The notes under the pieces were generated by a model. That model did not search any database. It saw nothing but the letters and a program-made list of their open reading frames with translations, and had not been told where the DNA came from. Position numbers and translations under genes: made by a program. Shown piece after piece: positions 11,846-23,279 of a stretch of 64,000 bases of DNA. Position 1 is the stretch's first letter; each line of letters starts with the position of its first letter. The stretch comes from Trematomus loennbergii (lineage: Eukaryota > Chordata > Actinopteri > Perciformes > Nototheniidae), in assembly GCA_012861695.1 (NCBI GenBank), contig JAAOOA010000033.1, positions 20,251,934-20,315,933 on the forward strand, in the 5' to 3' direction.

Positions 11846-12970
11846 GAAGGTGTTTTATCTTGCAATAAAGCCTCCTAACCCTTAGTCAATCCTTTCATTT
11901 GTTTCATTTGTTTAGTTTTAGAAAAACGTTGTCTTGTATTTTAACCAAATTATTTTTAAATGTATTTACCTATAGGTGTATGTATACATTGTTTTTCAAC
12001 AAAAAGTCAACAAAGGGCCCGGGAGCCGCATGTGGCCCCTGAGCCGTGCAGTGAGTAACCGGGCCCTGCAAGCTGTGCCAACGTCTTGTGTGCCAAATGT
12101 GTGGCAAGAGGGTGGCGGGAACAGTGTGCCAGCGCTAGTCTGCCTGGCTGCCAGGCACTTCTCTTTATCCAATCAGACAGTTCGGCTTGAGTGAGACCCC
12201 TATTCTTGTCTCTTCCCATCTCCTCCCGAAGCTTCGTCACCCTCCCGTGAAAAAACACAGGCGCATGCTTGTGTGCACATCTTTCCCCTGAACGGCATCA
12301 AGCCTCCTCGGTACACCGCTACACTCACCTAGAGACCAGAACCAGAGAGTGAATAGTGCAGAGTGTTCCCTCTTTGTTTCTGTCTGCTGCTGCTTTCTTC
12401 CCCTCTTTTTTTGTTTTTATTTTTCTCCCAGTCTAAATGAGCATGCCTCACTCAGTTTTTTAAGCATTTTTCAGAGTTATAGAAAGCAGAGTGTGTCTAG
12501 AGATCCGTTTCTCAGGGACGTGTGAAGGGAAAAGATGCTGTCTGTCTGTGTGTGGCTTTATTGGACATGATGAGGGATGATATTATGGTGGATGCTGCCG
12601 CCGCCGCCAGATGAGGGAAGGATCCCATTTGTCTCACGCTCGCTTACTGTAATGTGTCTATCTGTCACTCTCCATAGCACCGGACATTGGTGTTCATCAA
12701 AATAAACATATTGTCCACACACCTCTCAATTTCTGCACTGCCTGTCCTTATTGCCACTTGCATCTTTGCCAACAGAGTCAAAAATGATTGCTTAAAATTC
12801 CTTTAAAGAAATGACTTGCAGACGAAAGAGGAAAACCTGACATAATCCAGTGAACGCAGAGTTATTTTGAAGGAGAGATTGAAAAACAGCAAGACTGTAT
12901 ATTCTAAGAATAATTACAGTGAGAAGAATGAGCTGTTGGTGACGTGAGTTTCTTGCTTGAAAAGATTAAG
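11846..12970. other. Intronic stretch before the first Musashi exon
   Basis: A short GC-rich island lies at about 12010-12260 and a small GCC run near 12597-12608. No exon preceding 13000 could be read here. Regulatory roles are possible but unsupported. Confidence 0.5.
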
Positions 12971-12999
12971 CTAATCAGTGCTTTCTTTATGTCTTCCAG

Positions 13000-13048
13000 G
13001 TGGACGACGCCATGCTTATGTTCGATAAGACAACTAACAGACATAGAG
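13000..13048 (+). CDS. msi1: Musashi RNA-binding protein, RRM2 exon (first of two in window)
   Basis: This 49-bp exon encodes VDDAMLMFDKTTNRHR plus the first base of a glycine codon. That is the loop and beta-strand segment of the second RNA-recognition motif of Musashi, just after the FEQFGK end of the previous exon in relatives. Musashi proteins bind UAG-containing 3'UTRs in the cytoplasm and regulate translation in neural and other stem cells. The upstream sequence is a good acceptor: branch-like ctaatca at 12971, then a pyrimidine-rich run ending in cag at 12999. The donor gtaagt at 13049 is near consensus. The Asp-Asp pair matches vertebrate Musashi-1; Musashi-2 usually has Glu-Asp here. 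Assignment to the Musashi family is very secure. The paralogue (msi1 against msi2) rests on few residues and on remembered family sequences. Only part of the gene is present, with no start or stop codon in the window. Confidence 0.93.
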
Positions 13049-13054
13049 GTAAGT

Positions 13055-13587
13055 GCACAACTCTTTTCCCCCAAACCTCCATTTTTTTTTCTGAAAGGTG
13101 AGAAAATAGTCATTTTATGTCCTTTCCCCATGAGATAACACAGAACAGTTCCAATCTTACATGATATTGGGTGTACCATCTGCTCAACAATGGGAGTGTG
13201 TCAAAGTAATCAATAAGCTGGTACGGTGTTTAGAATGTTTGAGCGCTCGTGTGTGTGTGTGAGGATGCCGGTGTGAGTGTTTCAGAGAGGTGCTTAAAGG
13301 GTGTAAAGATTGTGAGATGGTGGGTGCTGTGCAGTCAGATAACAGCATCAGATAAAGCTCAGGAGAAGCACTGACTTTATCGCTATCTCTCATCGTCCCC
13401 CTTATCTAAGACGAGGGGACGTTTCTCTCTCATGCAGAGGACTTTCCAAAGACAGGTTTCCTCCCTGCGCCACAATGCGGTGGTGTAAGCCGCGCTCACA
13501 GGCCCAACGTAGGCGCCGGTAAGCACATATAGGGATGTCACTTAACCCGCAGGCCCGTGTGATAGTCAGGTTGCCATGCAGCATTCT
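13055..13587. other. Intronic stretch after the first Musashi exon
   Basis: It contains a short TG repeat (13248-13261) and no exon, transposon boundary or RNA gene that I can recognise. Confidence 0.55.
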
Positions 13588-14315
13588 GAACCTGGAAATG
13601 TTGAGTACCTCAAAGTTTTAGTTAGAACTGGGTCCACACCACATAGAAAAAAATGCTCCCCAGTACACAGAAACAGCCATTAGCGTGAATTGCTTTAATT
13701 AACATAACATTGCATTATAGCCTATGTGGACAATAGGTTTTAGACATTTCTGGAGTGGTTTTGGGCAGTGGTGAGGATGCTGAATGTATTTCTGACATCA
13801 ACATTGGCAGTTTTAACCAGAAAATGGCCATATTTGTACTCTCGGTGGGCTGATTTTGACTACCATGAGCAGTGTTGAAATTGTATATAGAGAGCACAAG
13901 ATAAACATTATAACCTCAACTTTGGACATCTTGTTTTTCAAATAAATAAGCAATCTGTCCAAACCAAACGATCCAGAGTCCCTTAAAACATCATAATCGA
14001 ACAAAACTTCATAAAATATACCCCTAGGGACCACAAATATGGCCTCTTTCTGGTTAAAACTACTATTTTGGACCCTTTTAAATGTCCGAACTGCATTCAT
14101 CATCCTCAATAACCCACAAAACCACTCCAGGATTGTCCAAATTCACCAAGCCATTTTTAAACTACTGTCTGCATAGGTTATAATGCAATTTAAAGCTATT
14201 TAAAGCCCAACTTATGCTTATTGTGCAAGTTAGCATCTGGCAGTTTCTATGTGCTGGGGACCCTTACTATACATTTCTAACATAAAACTATGAGGTACTC
14301 AACATATCCGGGTTC
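13588..14315. repeat. Large imperfect inverted repeat (foldback structure)
   Basis: The left arm (about 13588-13850) and right arm (about 14020-14315) are complementary over more than 250 bp with moderate divergence. Shared blocks include TGTTGAGTACCTCA, GCATTATA(G/A)CCTATG, CTGGAGTGGTTTTG and TTTTAACCAGAAA. About 170 bp separates the arms. No target duplication is visible at the edges (flanks cattct and acaaca). It is either a foldback-type transposon or two copies of one repeat in opposite orientation. The Musashi pre-mRNA would carry a long imperfect duplex here. Confidence 0.8.
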
Positions 14316-14626
14316 ACAACAGGACTCTATGAGCTGCCAACTAGACTATGATGGCTTTTATTGGCTCTGAATCCTCACGTTAGAGGAACTTTCAGGAGAC
14401 AGGCTGTCCTCCATTGGTATGTGTGTATGTATCATTGTGTGTGAGAGTAGTCGACAGGCTCTGACAGGTATTTCCACAAGAGAAAGGAGCAGACAGTCCT
14501 CTGTTTGTCACTTATAGGCAGAGCTGGCACCATGTCAGTTTACTTGGCTGAGCGCTGTTTTGCCATTTAGATGGCAGAGCAGTGAGTATGCAGTGAGCAT
14601 CCTCTCAACCCATATAAATGTTTAAG

Positions 14627-14811
<185 letters not shown>

Positions 14812-17800
14812 CAAGCGGACGAACTCTTTGAGGCTGGTAAACAGTTTCTAAGTGTGGAACATGTGAACTGCAGTGGAAGTGATCTATGGCTTTGAGGGGA
14901 TTTTGATCTGTAGTGACAGAACCCAGTGTGAGGTCTGCTTTGAGACGAAGGCTTTATTTCCCTCCCTCTCCTGTCTGCTGCACTGAGAGGGGATGGGCGC
15001 CACGCTCAGGGAGTGTGTTAGGCGTTTGCCTTTGGGCAGAAAAATGCCCTTCAAATGAAGACAATGATGGAGAAACAGCCTCCTTGGAAATGTTTCTGAT
15101 GACAGCGGACATATTTATATTGACACGGAGGCAGGAGGCAGGTGCGCTGATTTCTGCTGTTGCTGTTTCATCCAACCAGGATTTGTATATTGTGTTCCAG
15201 TTGGAAGTAGAAATGGTGGATACTTGCTGTTTCATTTTTAAAAATCACAACCAGATGAATTGCATGGAATTTGACAGAGCCATACGAGAGATTGAATAAT
15301 TGATCAGAGCCATTGGTGTGATTGTGTAATATTAATGGCTCAGCTGCCCGTGACCACAGAGGAAAGGACATTGAATATATTATCAGTGAAACCAGTGCCT
15401 GGGCCCGTTCTCCCGCTGCCTACAGATCCAGTAATGGGCATCTGGCAGTCCAAATCAATTTCCCCACCTGTGTTCATTTTAATCATCGAGATTGATTCAT
15501 GAAAAAATAATTCTGGATCATCCTGAAGCACTGCAATAGGTCAAAAGAACACGTTCTTTATTTAACAATCCAAAATAACACGCAAAAAAAATGGTGCCTA
15601 CTATGTAATTGCAAGTCCCGAAATAACAGTTCACTAAGCGCCTCTGATGCTTCGCAAAGCAATGTACTTTAAAGGTGCGGTATATATATGCAAATGCAAT
15701 GCAACCAAACTTTAAATATGCATATTTTGTAAATAAAAGAAGCCTTTGTGGCTATTTTCTTCTAAGGCAAAACTTGACGAGAAGAAGTAATTGTCCTTGA
15801 GGTCGGATGGCATTTCTGAATTACTTAAGACTGGTGGAGATAAAAATATAGAGAAAATACTTATAGGATAATAAAGATGGATGTACAATTAAAACATGAA
15901 AAAGGAAATGTATCTTTACAGAGAAAGAAGTGGGTATAAAATGCACAGCAGTTAAATGTGATCTCCAGTTAGGCCTGCTGTGGCGCACAATGACTTCCAC
16001 ATCACCTCATTTGAATGTTATCTCAGTGCCTTCTTATTTTTCCCATTAAGCTTTCCTTTTCTTTTTTTCTTGCACAGAGGCTGTATTGTATATTACGATA
16101 ATGCATTGTATTTTGTTTGGAAGACTTTATTGTGTATGAGATGCATGATCGACACTTGATTGTAAGTGGGTTTTCTTTGGGGCTGTGGTGAATAGGATAG
16201 AGGACAAACGTCACACTCCACTAGTAGCAGCATTGTCCTTCAGACGGTCCCTGCGAGGCCGGCCAAACGACAGTCAGAGGAGACCGTCTCTACCCTTCTC
16301 GTTTCGCTCGCCACTTTTTTCTTTCTTTTTTTTTATCTCGCCCAGTCATTCAGTCTTATTCTTTTCCTCCTTTTCATTTACACAGTCTAACTATTTCTGT
16401 CCCCGCACCACCCTGCCTGTCTTCGCCATCGCATTTTCCCCTCTCTGTCCCTCCTGCTAGAGGACACTCGCTGTAAGCAAAGCCCTCACAAAGGCGCACG
16501 CCACACACCATCTCCCTGGCATTTAAAGGAGTAGAATACGGCCAATTGTGTTGGAAATTGAACTCTCTAAAGCCTCCCTTCCTACTGCAGCGGTTCATTG
16601 TGGGTGAGTCAGTGTCTTTGGTGAGCAGCTTGGGCTGTCCAGAGGTTGATGCCAGAGGGCGCCTATTGTTCCCTGTTCTACCGCAGTGTCCCCCCCACAC
16701 CGCCTCCCTTCAACCTTCTCTTACTCTCCTGACACCCATATTGTGACAGAAAAGAAAATGTCCAGAATGCTGTCAAACTTTAAAAAATAAAATAAGGCAA
16801 CGCAGTTCTTCATTTGACATTTCACATTGATTTTATTCTACACAATTCAATCGTACCGTGATAACCATGATCACCAGATTGGCCAGAATGGTAAACAAGA
16901 AGACACAATGGTTACTCTGTACCTTTGAAGAGGCCATGAAGTTCATATATGTAGAGGACAACCAATACAAAAAAATCTAAATGGTATTTTATAATCAGAT
17001 GTGAACAATGTCATGGGAAGTTCATTGCTCTATGTCTAACTTTGTTAATTTACCAAAAACTGCACTTTAACTGACATAAACAATATTTTCTCTTCCTCAT
17101 GAACTGTGTAGTTGGGTATGCTTGTTTTCGTTACCTTGCTGGCTACAAATAAACTATCTCCACTTTTCTCTATTGAGATGTATCCCGTTTTCCTTTCCAC
17201 AATGCTTACATGGCTTGCTGCTAGCCGGCAGGTAGGTTTTAGGAGGATACAAATATCATCATTTTCTGGTGCTGCACATTTTTGGGTGCATTAATTGTAT
17301 CAGAGATAGATACAATAAATGATTAGTAATCCATAGGTTCTTCAATAGCCTTATTCTTGTATAAGTATTATTCTTACTGGTTCAAATAAAAAAGTGTCTT
17401 TTCTGAGCAAAAGTTTAGTAGGAAATGAATTGAAGGTTTCCCATAAAGACACCTTTCCGTAATTAATGACTCTTGAGTTCCGTGATTGAAACAAATAAGA
17501 GCCTGGGTTATTAAATGCAGTTTTACAATACTTGTATTTAGGTGTACTTTTGGTTCTTGATGGTTTATTCAGCAGTGTAGGAGGTCCAGATTACTGTTTG
17601 TGTCTATGTGTTCGGAAACATAGCCCGTGTCCTGAGACAAGGTCATGAGCCCAGCATACCATAATTCCCAACACCCCCCTACACGAATCCTCGTGCCGCC
17701 CTGAATCCTCATGCCGACAGTTCGAGCTCCACGGGTGGGAAATAAAAGCTTTCGGAGTAGCCCCGGGTCCAAATCATTTTGTCATCTGCTGCCAAGTCTG

Positions 17801-18148
17801 TCCTGCAGGCTGACATTTGATTTATGATCTGAAATGTGATTTCACTGTCAAACCCAATTGGTAGTGCCAAGGAGAGTGATGCTGAGGTGAGACAAATGGC
17901 ATCTCTTAGAGGAGGAGACGGAGATGGGCGAGGGCAGAGTGGCAACTATCGTTAACCGCAAAATCATCGGGCTTTAATTAGCGAGTTAAAGGTACAGTAG
18001 ATGATAGATGATTTACTTTGCTCCTCGCATGCATCCTTCATTACTCGCCACACCATAATTAGCCCTCCGTTTCTACCACATTACACCGCTTCTCTCTATA
18101 GAAGCATTCCTCTCACATAGTCCACACAGGACCTTTTTTAGGAGAAAT
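14812..18148. other. Intronic stretch, nothing firm
   Basis: No exon or transposon boundary was recognised. A CT-rich stretch lies at 16290-16450. The part near 17950-17990 (tttaattagcgagttaaa) looks like a homeodomain-type site cluster, a guess only. Confidence 0.45.
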
Positions 18149-18156
18149 GTATAATG

Positions 18157-18809
18157 CAGTGGCGAACCGTCAGGGCCTTCAAGGTATTCAGAGAATACCC
18201 TGGAACACTCGATAAAACAAACAAAAATCGATTTAATTATATAAATAAAATGTATGTAAAATGAATAAATGAGAATCGTATCTGTGTTGTTGATCTGTAA
18301 TATTACAGTGTTACGTTGATTTGTTTGTCCTTCTCGGTCCATGCAACGCATTTCAGTGGTTTTGTGTTAGAAAAGAAAGCAACCAATCAGATCTTGCTCT
18401 GGGTCTCTGGGTAGAATATCCTTCAACCAAGGTATTCTATATCCTTGATAAAATGCCCTGGCCGTTGCACTGAATGAGAGCGTACGTTTGGACTGACAGT
18501 TTGATCAACCAATCATATATTGATTTGTAGCCAATGGGCGTATTCTTTCAGTTGCCCTCGGTTCCAGGGTACTCTAGAAGGCCCGGTAGTTCACTGGCTC
18601 GAGACAGAGGATCTAGATGAATGTGACGAAGCAATTCATATGCTGTTTTATTGTTTTTAACGTTGAAATGGCAAGTGCAACAGGTGAAGATGAAGTTGTT
18701 GTGAGTACCCTTATCAAGACGACAATTCAGTGAAAAGACGGACATTATAGCGGCGGGGGGTGTGTGTGTGTACAGAAGGTCCAGTTGTGATAGACACGGT
18801 TCGCCACTG
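18157..18809. mobile_element. hAT non-autonomous element, intact boundaries
   Basis: The ends are CAGTGGCGAACCGT and its exact complement ACGGTTCGCCACTG. The 8-bp direct repeat gtataatg flanks the element exactly at 18149-18156 and 18810-18817. CAGTGGCG is a typical hAT terminus. The 653-bp interior has no transposase remnant. The exact target duplication implies a fairly recent insertion. Confidence 0.93.
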
Positions 18810-18817
18810 GTATAATG

Positions 18818-19849
18818 TAGATATACATTCCCTCTGATTCGATTATTCACAAGCAGCTTCTCTGCGTCATGCGTAATCCAAAAAAAGATAAGTACATACA
18901 ATGCAAATTAGTACATTGCAATCCCGAAGCTAAATTGCACTCTTACGATTATGAGTAGCTGATTAATTGGGTCAAAACTGCATGCCACAGTCAGTGATTG
19001 TTGGATTCATGCTTGGCAAAAATCTCTACTGCTATAAATCAGTGTCATCCCCGCAGTTCCCATCTAGTTTTAAGTTTTGAACGAGTTTTTAGTTAATTAC
19101 AGCGAGTTAAAAATATAAAAGTGGCACCTATATCTATTTCCGGTGACACGCACGTTCTCTTTCACCTTTTTTAATCACACCATTAAGAAGGCTGATGAAA
19201 TCCTAGTGTAACTTTCCCTTCATATTGTCTTACTTTAGTTTGTAACCAGACAGCACCCATTAGTGTAGCTTCATAATGACTGTGTGACTGATTGTAAGCC
19301 ACATTCCTGCTTTATTTGAATGATGCAAGTAATAGTAATGTGCAACAGTGTTGGGGACCAGGATAAGTGTCTCAGTCACAAGGATGCTTTTGTATGAGGG
19401 AGCCAAAAAAGCAAGGTCCATATTAGAAACAGTGTTCCTGGAGAAGAAGGGAATTCTTGGTTTTCGTGCGAGGACGGGGGCCAAGGCTGTGTGAATTTGT
19501 GTGTAGCTCTTTTTCTCTATGGGCTTAAAAGGCTGGTTTTCTTCTTGGCAGACGAACAGAAGACTGCATTGTGTGTGTCTGTAATCTCTTTACCTGGATT
19601 GGCAGCAAAGCTAGCAAGTGCAGCTCCCAGTGTGGAATTGGCACTGAGAAGTCAATGTCACACTGAGCGAGCTGCCTTCCAAACAACCAGAAACTGGTTT
19701 GTGTGGAATGGAAGACAGCGGGCAGTTTTTCTTTTTTTTCTATTTGTGTGTCTTTGAATTTAACAGCTCCAGCTTAAGCAATGCAGACAACACGGCCAAG
19801 CCTAAGCATATGCAATGTCCAATTTTCGAACAATATCATATTATTATGT
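18818..19849. other. Intronic stretch, nothing recognised
   Basis: This is unique-looking sequence with a T-rich run near 19729-19740. No exon or repeat boundary was seen. Confidence 0.55.
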
Positions 19850-20130
19850 ATCAAATCAAACTTTATTTATATAGCACTTTTCATACAGTGCTTCACAAAT
19901 CAAACACATATATATAATACACAAAAAAACAATACTATATCCTCCTTCCCAGGTAATAACCAGACTAACACAGCTTTCTGATTAAAATATCACTTAAAAC
20001 CCACGCAATATTAATGCTGTTCAGTTAAAAGCCAAGTTAAAAAGGTGTGTCTTGAGGTTGCTCTTTAAAGTATGAACGCTCTCTGCTGCGTAGTGGTGCT
20101 TTGTAGAGTAGAAGTTTTTTACCCCAGGAT
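19850..20130 (-). mobile_element. LINE 3' tail fragment
   Basis: The plus strand reads aatcaaactttatttatata followed by gcacttttcatacag. Complemented, this is the AAGTGCTATATAAATAAAG-type 3' end shared by several fish LINEs. The internal segment (agccaagttaaaaaggtgtg, then tcttgaggttgc) resembles the region just upstream of that tail in such elements. It is 5'-truncated and the inner border is approximate. Confidence 0.65.
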
Positions 20131-23100
20131 ACCCAAGCTTATACAGAAACAAAGCTTTAGTGGTATTATGTCATTACACACCAAGTATTTGACATACATT
20201 TGCCTCTCCTGTCTCACTGGGTGCGACGAAAAATAATAATTGGCCTCATTATGTTTCTATCTCTTTGGCATATTACATTCATTATTTCATGAAGAGACTT
20301 GCCAGTATGAGTCCTGTAACCTGGGAATCTGAGCTGCGCCTCCACAGGTCAACTGTTGCTCCCCGTAAAAGCCCCGGCGCTTGACGTCACCACAATGCCT
20401 CATCAGCCACCGGTGCTAGGGATTGAACATGGCCGACTGAGCAGAGGATGTCTGTCTGAAAAGTGATTGCTGGCTCATTGACTGAGTAGGAGAAAGGGGG
20501 GGGGGGGGAGGAAAGAGAACAAGTACAGTCAGAGAAGAAACAGGAAGGAAAAGAAGAGAATGGAAAGAAGTGGCGACTGAGCACAAGAAAAGTAGAATGA
20601 AGGCATGGTGAGGGAGAAAAAGAGAAGGAAATAAAGAGAAACGGAGTGCCTCAGTGGGAAGCCTCCCCCTGCTGGCTCCTCTGGCTGGAAGCTGCAGCCG
20701 ATGGCTTCAAAAGAGCGCCAGGCAGTCTAGGCCTCCGCTTCTAGCAATTAGAGATCACTCCAGCGGATGCCTCCTGGCCAGCCTGCAAATCCCTCAAAAA
20801 TACCCTCTGATTACTACTGTAGGACACAGGCTGTTTACCAAATGGATCTAGCACTGCTGAGAGCGAGGTTTGATAATGCCTCCTTTTGTTCAGGCAAGAG
20901 AGGGAGCAGGGTCATTCCGGTTTTAAAGATGGCAGCGACTTCAGAGATGAATTTCTACCAGCAGAAAGTGAACCAATGCCTTTATTCCTCAGCTCGCTAA
21001 GCAAATGGACACTGCTGTTTATACAAGAGAATACAAATCTACTAGCACTTTACCAAAGGGCCCGTTCTTCTGTTTTCGCCCCAAATGCCAATCCCTTTTC
21101 AAACAACTGAATCCCCCTCGGTTTCATGGGAGATTTAATGTTCACAGAAGCAAAATGTTGAGCGACACGGAGCGAATCGGACATTGCCGCACTTCTCCTC
21201 GCATTTGCTCCAGCCTCCCAACACTACCGTCATATTCCTCACTGTACTCTCACACCTAACCCGATATTAGCGATTAGTGTGAATGTCATTTAAATGGCAG
21301 AGCTAATCATACACTCTGGGTCTACCTCCACCACCTGAGGGGCCCCTCGCCTTGGGCCCTAATCACGGTGACAAAGGAAATTATATGTTTAGCCCCTCTT
21401 AATAACCGCTGCAGCTCATCAGCTCCTAGGCGATGTCGCCAGACCTCACTAGGGAGGCGCAGCGAGGAGCAGGGAGCCCGACCTCTGGCCCCACTCCTTC
21501 CTCTTCGGAGTGTTTGTTGTGATCCACGTCCTGACCCCGGTGACCTCGACACACTGGCCTCCAAATCAACAGCGGCAGTACAGTCGTAGCTGTGTACGTT
21601 TCAATGAAACGTCCCTGAAAGGTTTGTGATTAAACGCTAAAGAATCCTCCACTCCTCGTCACCTGTCTGTTTTTCATCCCCTCCTGACCCCCCGCTGACA
21701 TCCGCACCTCTATCAATGTTGCTGTAGTCGCAGCTCTTGTGTGCCTTACAGACTGGATGGGTTTGGTTTTGAATTAGAGTCTGCTGTGCCGGCCACTGCA
21801 AGGGGGGAAGGAGGATGAAGGCTGGAGATTGTGGAAGAAAGCCTGGGGTTTTAATCTCTTCCCCATGTTTATCTCACCACCAGGAGACAAACCATGTGCC
21901 ATTAAAAACATCAGCTACTCCCACTGGTTGGCTGCACCTCTGAAGACATTTGAAGGACAAAATGAAAGGGACAAAAATGTGCAGGAAGGCACATTTGTGT
22001 ACGATAGGCACGGTCTGATTTGTGCCTTTATGCATTGGATATTGATTAGGATTTCCCTTGAAAATAGAAGTTACACTGTGGGAATGAAAGACAGTTTGCC
22101 ATGCATATCAGTCAACGCTGCATATTTGCGGTATATATTCTTAAAGGGAACTTATTTTGACCACAGACGTCTTTGGCCTCAGCTGCTGCCACGGGGAATC
22201 AGTCTCTTCAGGAAATGAAAATGCCCGCTTGGAATTGTCATCATATTGAGAGTAAGCCAACCTTTGACCTTGTAATACCCCCACAGCTTCTCTATTTGTG
22301 ACCTGCTGGATGCTCTTAGAAAGTGAAACCATCAGGGAGGATCTACTGCTCACATCATCATTCTCAGAACACCTAATAGTGGATTTACCAAGGTTAAACC
22401 TCCCGTGAGATTGCAGCCACCGTGACCTGGAATACTGAGTTCACATCCACTCACTGATGAATGAGAACACCATCGCTTGTGTGAAGTATGCAAGTTTATT
22501 TGAAAGCTTAATATGGATAGTATGAAGTATAAGTATGTGTCAACATCACGACATTAAGAAAAGGTGCAGCTAGAGGTTCATCTATCTGCAGTAATATTGT
22601 TTTTGCATCTAATGTGCATGGGACTGTTCAGAGACAGAGGAAGCTTCCCCTGCATTGTCCTTGTGTTTTTACAGCCTGATTGGTGCCTACCCAGGCGTCT
22701 TGCAGCTGAGCGCAGCACACGAGGGAATTATCTTAGTGTCTGCTGTGCAGTGTTAGTAAAAACGTTGCTTCTTGTCTTTGTAAGAGTTTTAGAACATGCT
22801 GATCGCATGGACATGTTTTTGATGGCCTCCACGCCTCCAGATGCACTGCAGGAGCATCTGTACTCTCAGCAGTAGCTCCTTTGAAGAGTAAATCACTTTC
22901 AAAAAGGATATCTCCTGATTTTATAGATATGTAGAAGTGTTTCTGATTTTTGGGGGGATTACTTATCAGATTTGAAAAAAAAAGAAGTGTGCTTCCTTTA
23001 GTTTAGGTAAGAAAATGTGACTGGGCTTTATTCGACTGATAATAACAGCATTCAAATAGTTCGAGTTTATGCACACTTCTACATCCCAAAATGCTTTAAA

Positions 23101-23165
23101 ACATGAAAAGCAGTCCGTCTTTTCATGTTGATGCACATAAATAGAGAATGGGAGGGATGAAACCC
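20131..23165. other. Intronic stretch, several balanced segments
   Basis: A poly-G run lies at about 20497-20508. Segments at 20650-20900 and 21260-21430 are well balanced, and the latter has a gcgattagtgtgaatgtcat / agctaatcata motif set. They look like possible conserved non-coding elements. Open frames here (for example 21829-22218) match no known protein and have no splice support. Confidence 0.4.
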
Positions 23166-23169
23166 CTCT

Positions 23170-23275
23170 TTAATGGTCACACATGCAGAGCACACAGCAC
23201 ATACAGTGAAATGTGGCCTCTGCATTTAACCCATCCTAGTACCAGGAGTCCAGTACTAGGAGCAGTGATCATAGT
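23170..23275 (+). repeat. Short interspersed repeat fragment
   Basis: The text gtggcctctgcatttaaccc, then atcctagtacca and ccagtactaggagcagtg, matches a fragment seen widely in teleost genomes (an interspersed repeat ending in a CTCTGCATTTAACCCATCC block). The boundaries and full family are not clear. Confidence 0.5.
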
Positions 23276-23279
23276 ACTG

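Larger units (their letters stand above)
1..12999 (+). other. Musashi intron, 3' part
   Basis: I found no Musashi exon between the window start and the acceptor at 12999, so this whole stretch is read as the end of one intron. It contains a SINE, a nested hAT element, a TTAA-flanked MITE, a LINE fragment, a TIR element with an internal duplication and a PIF/Harbinger-like MITE, each listed separately. The exon ending in FEQFGK must lie upstream of the window if the gene has the usual structure. Confidence 0.75.

Noticed and set aside
14913..15299. 128-codon open frame on the plus strand
   Set aside because: No recognisable domain and no exon-like boundaries.
21829..22218. 129-codon open frame on the plus strand
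   Set aside because: It looks more protein-like than most but matches no family I know, and its composition equals surrounding intron. A chance frame is more likely.
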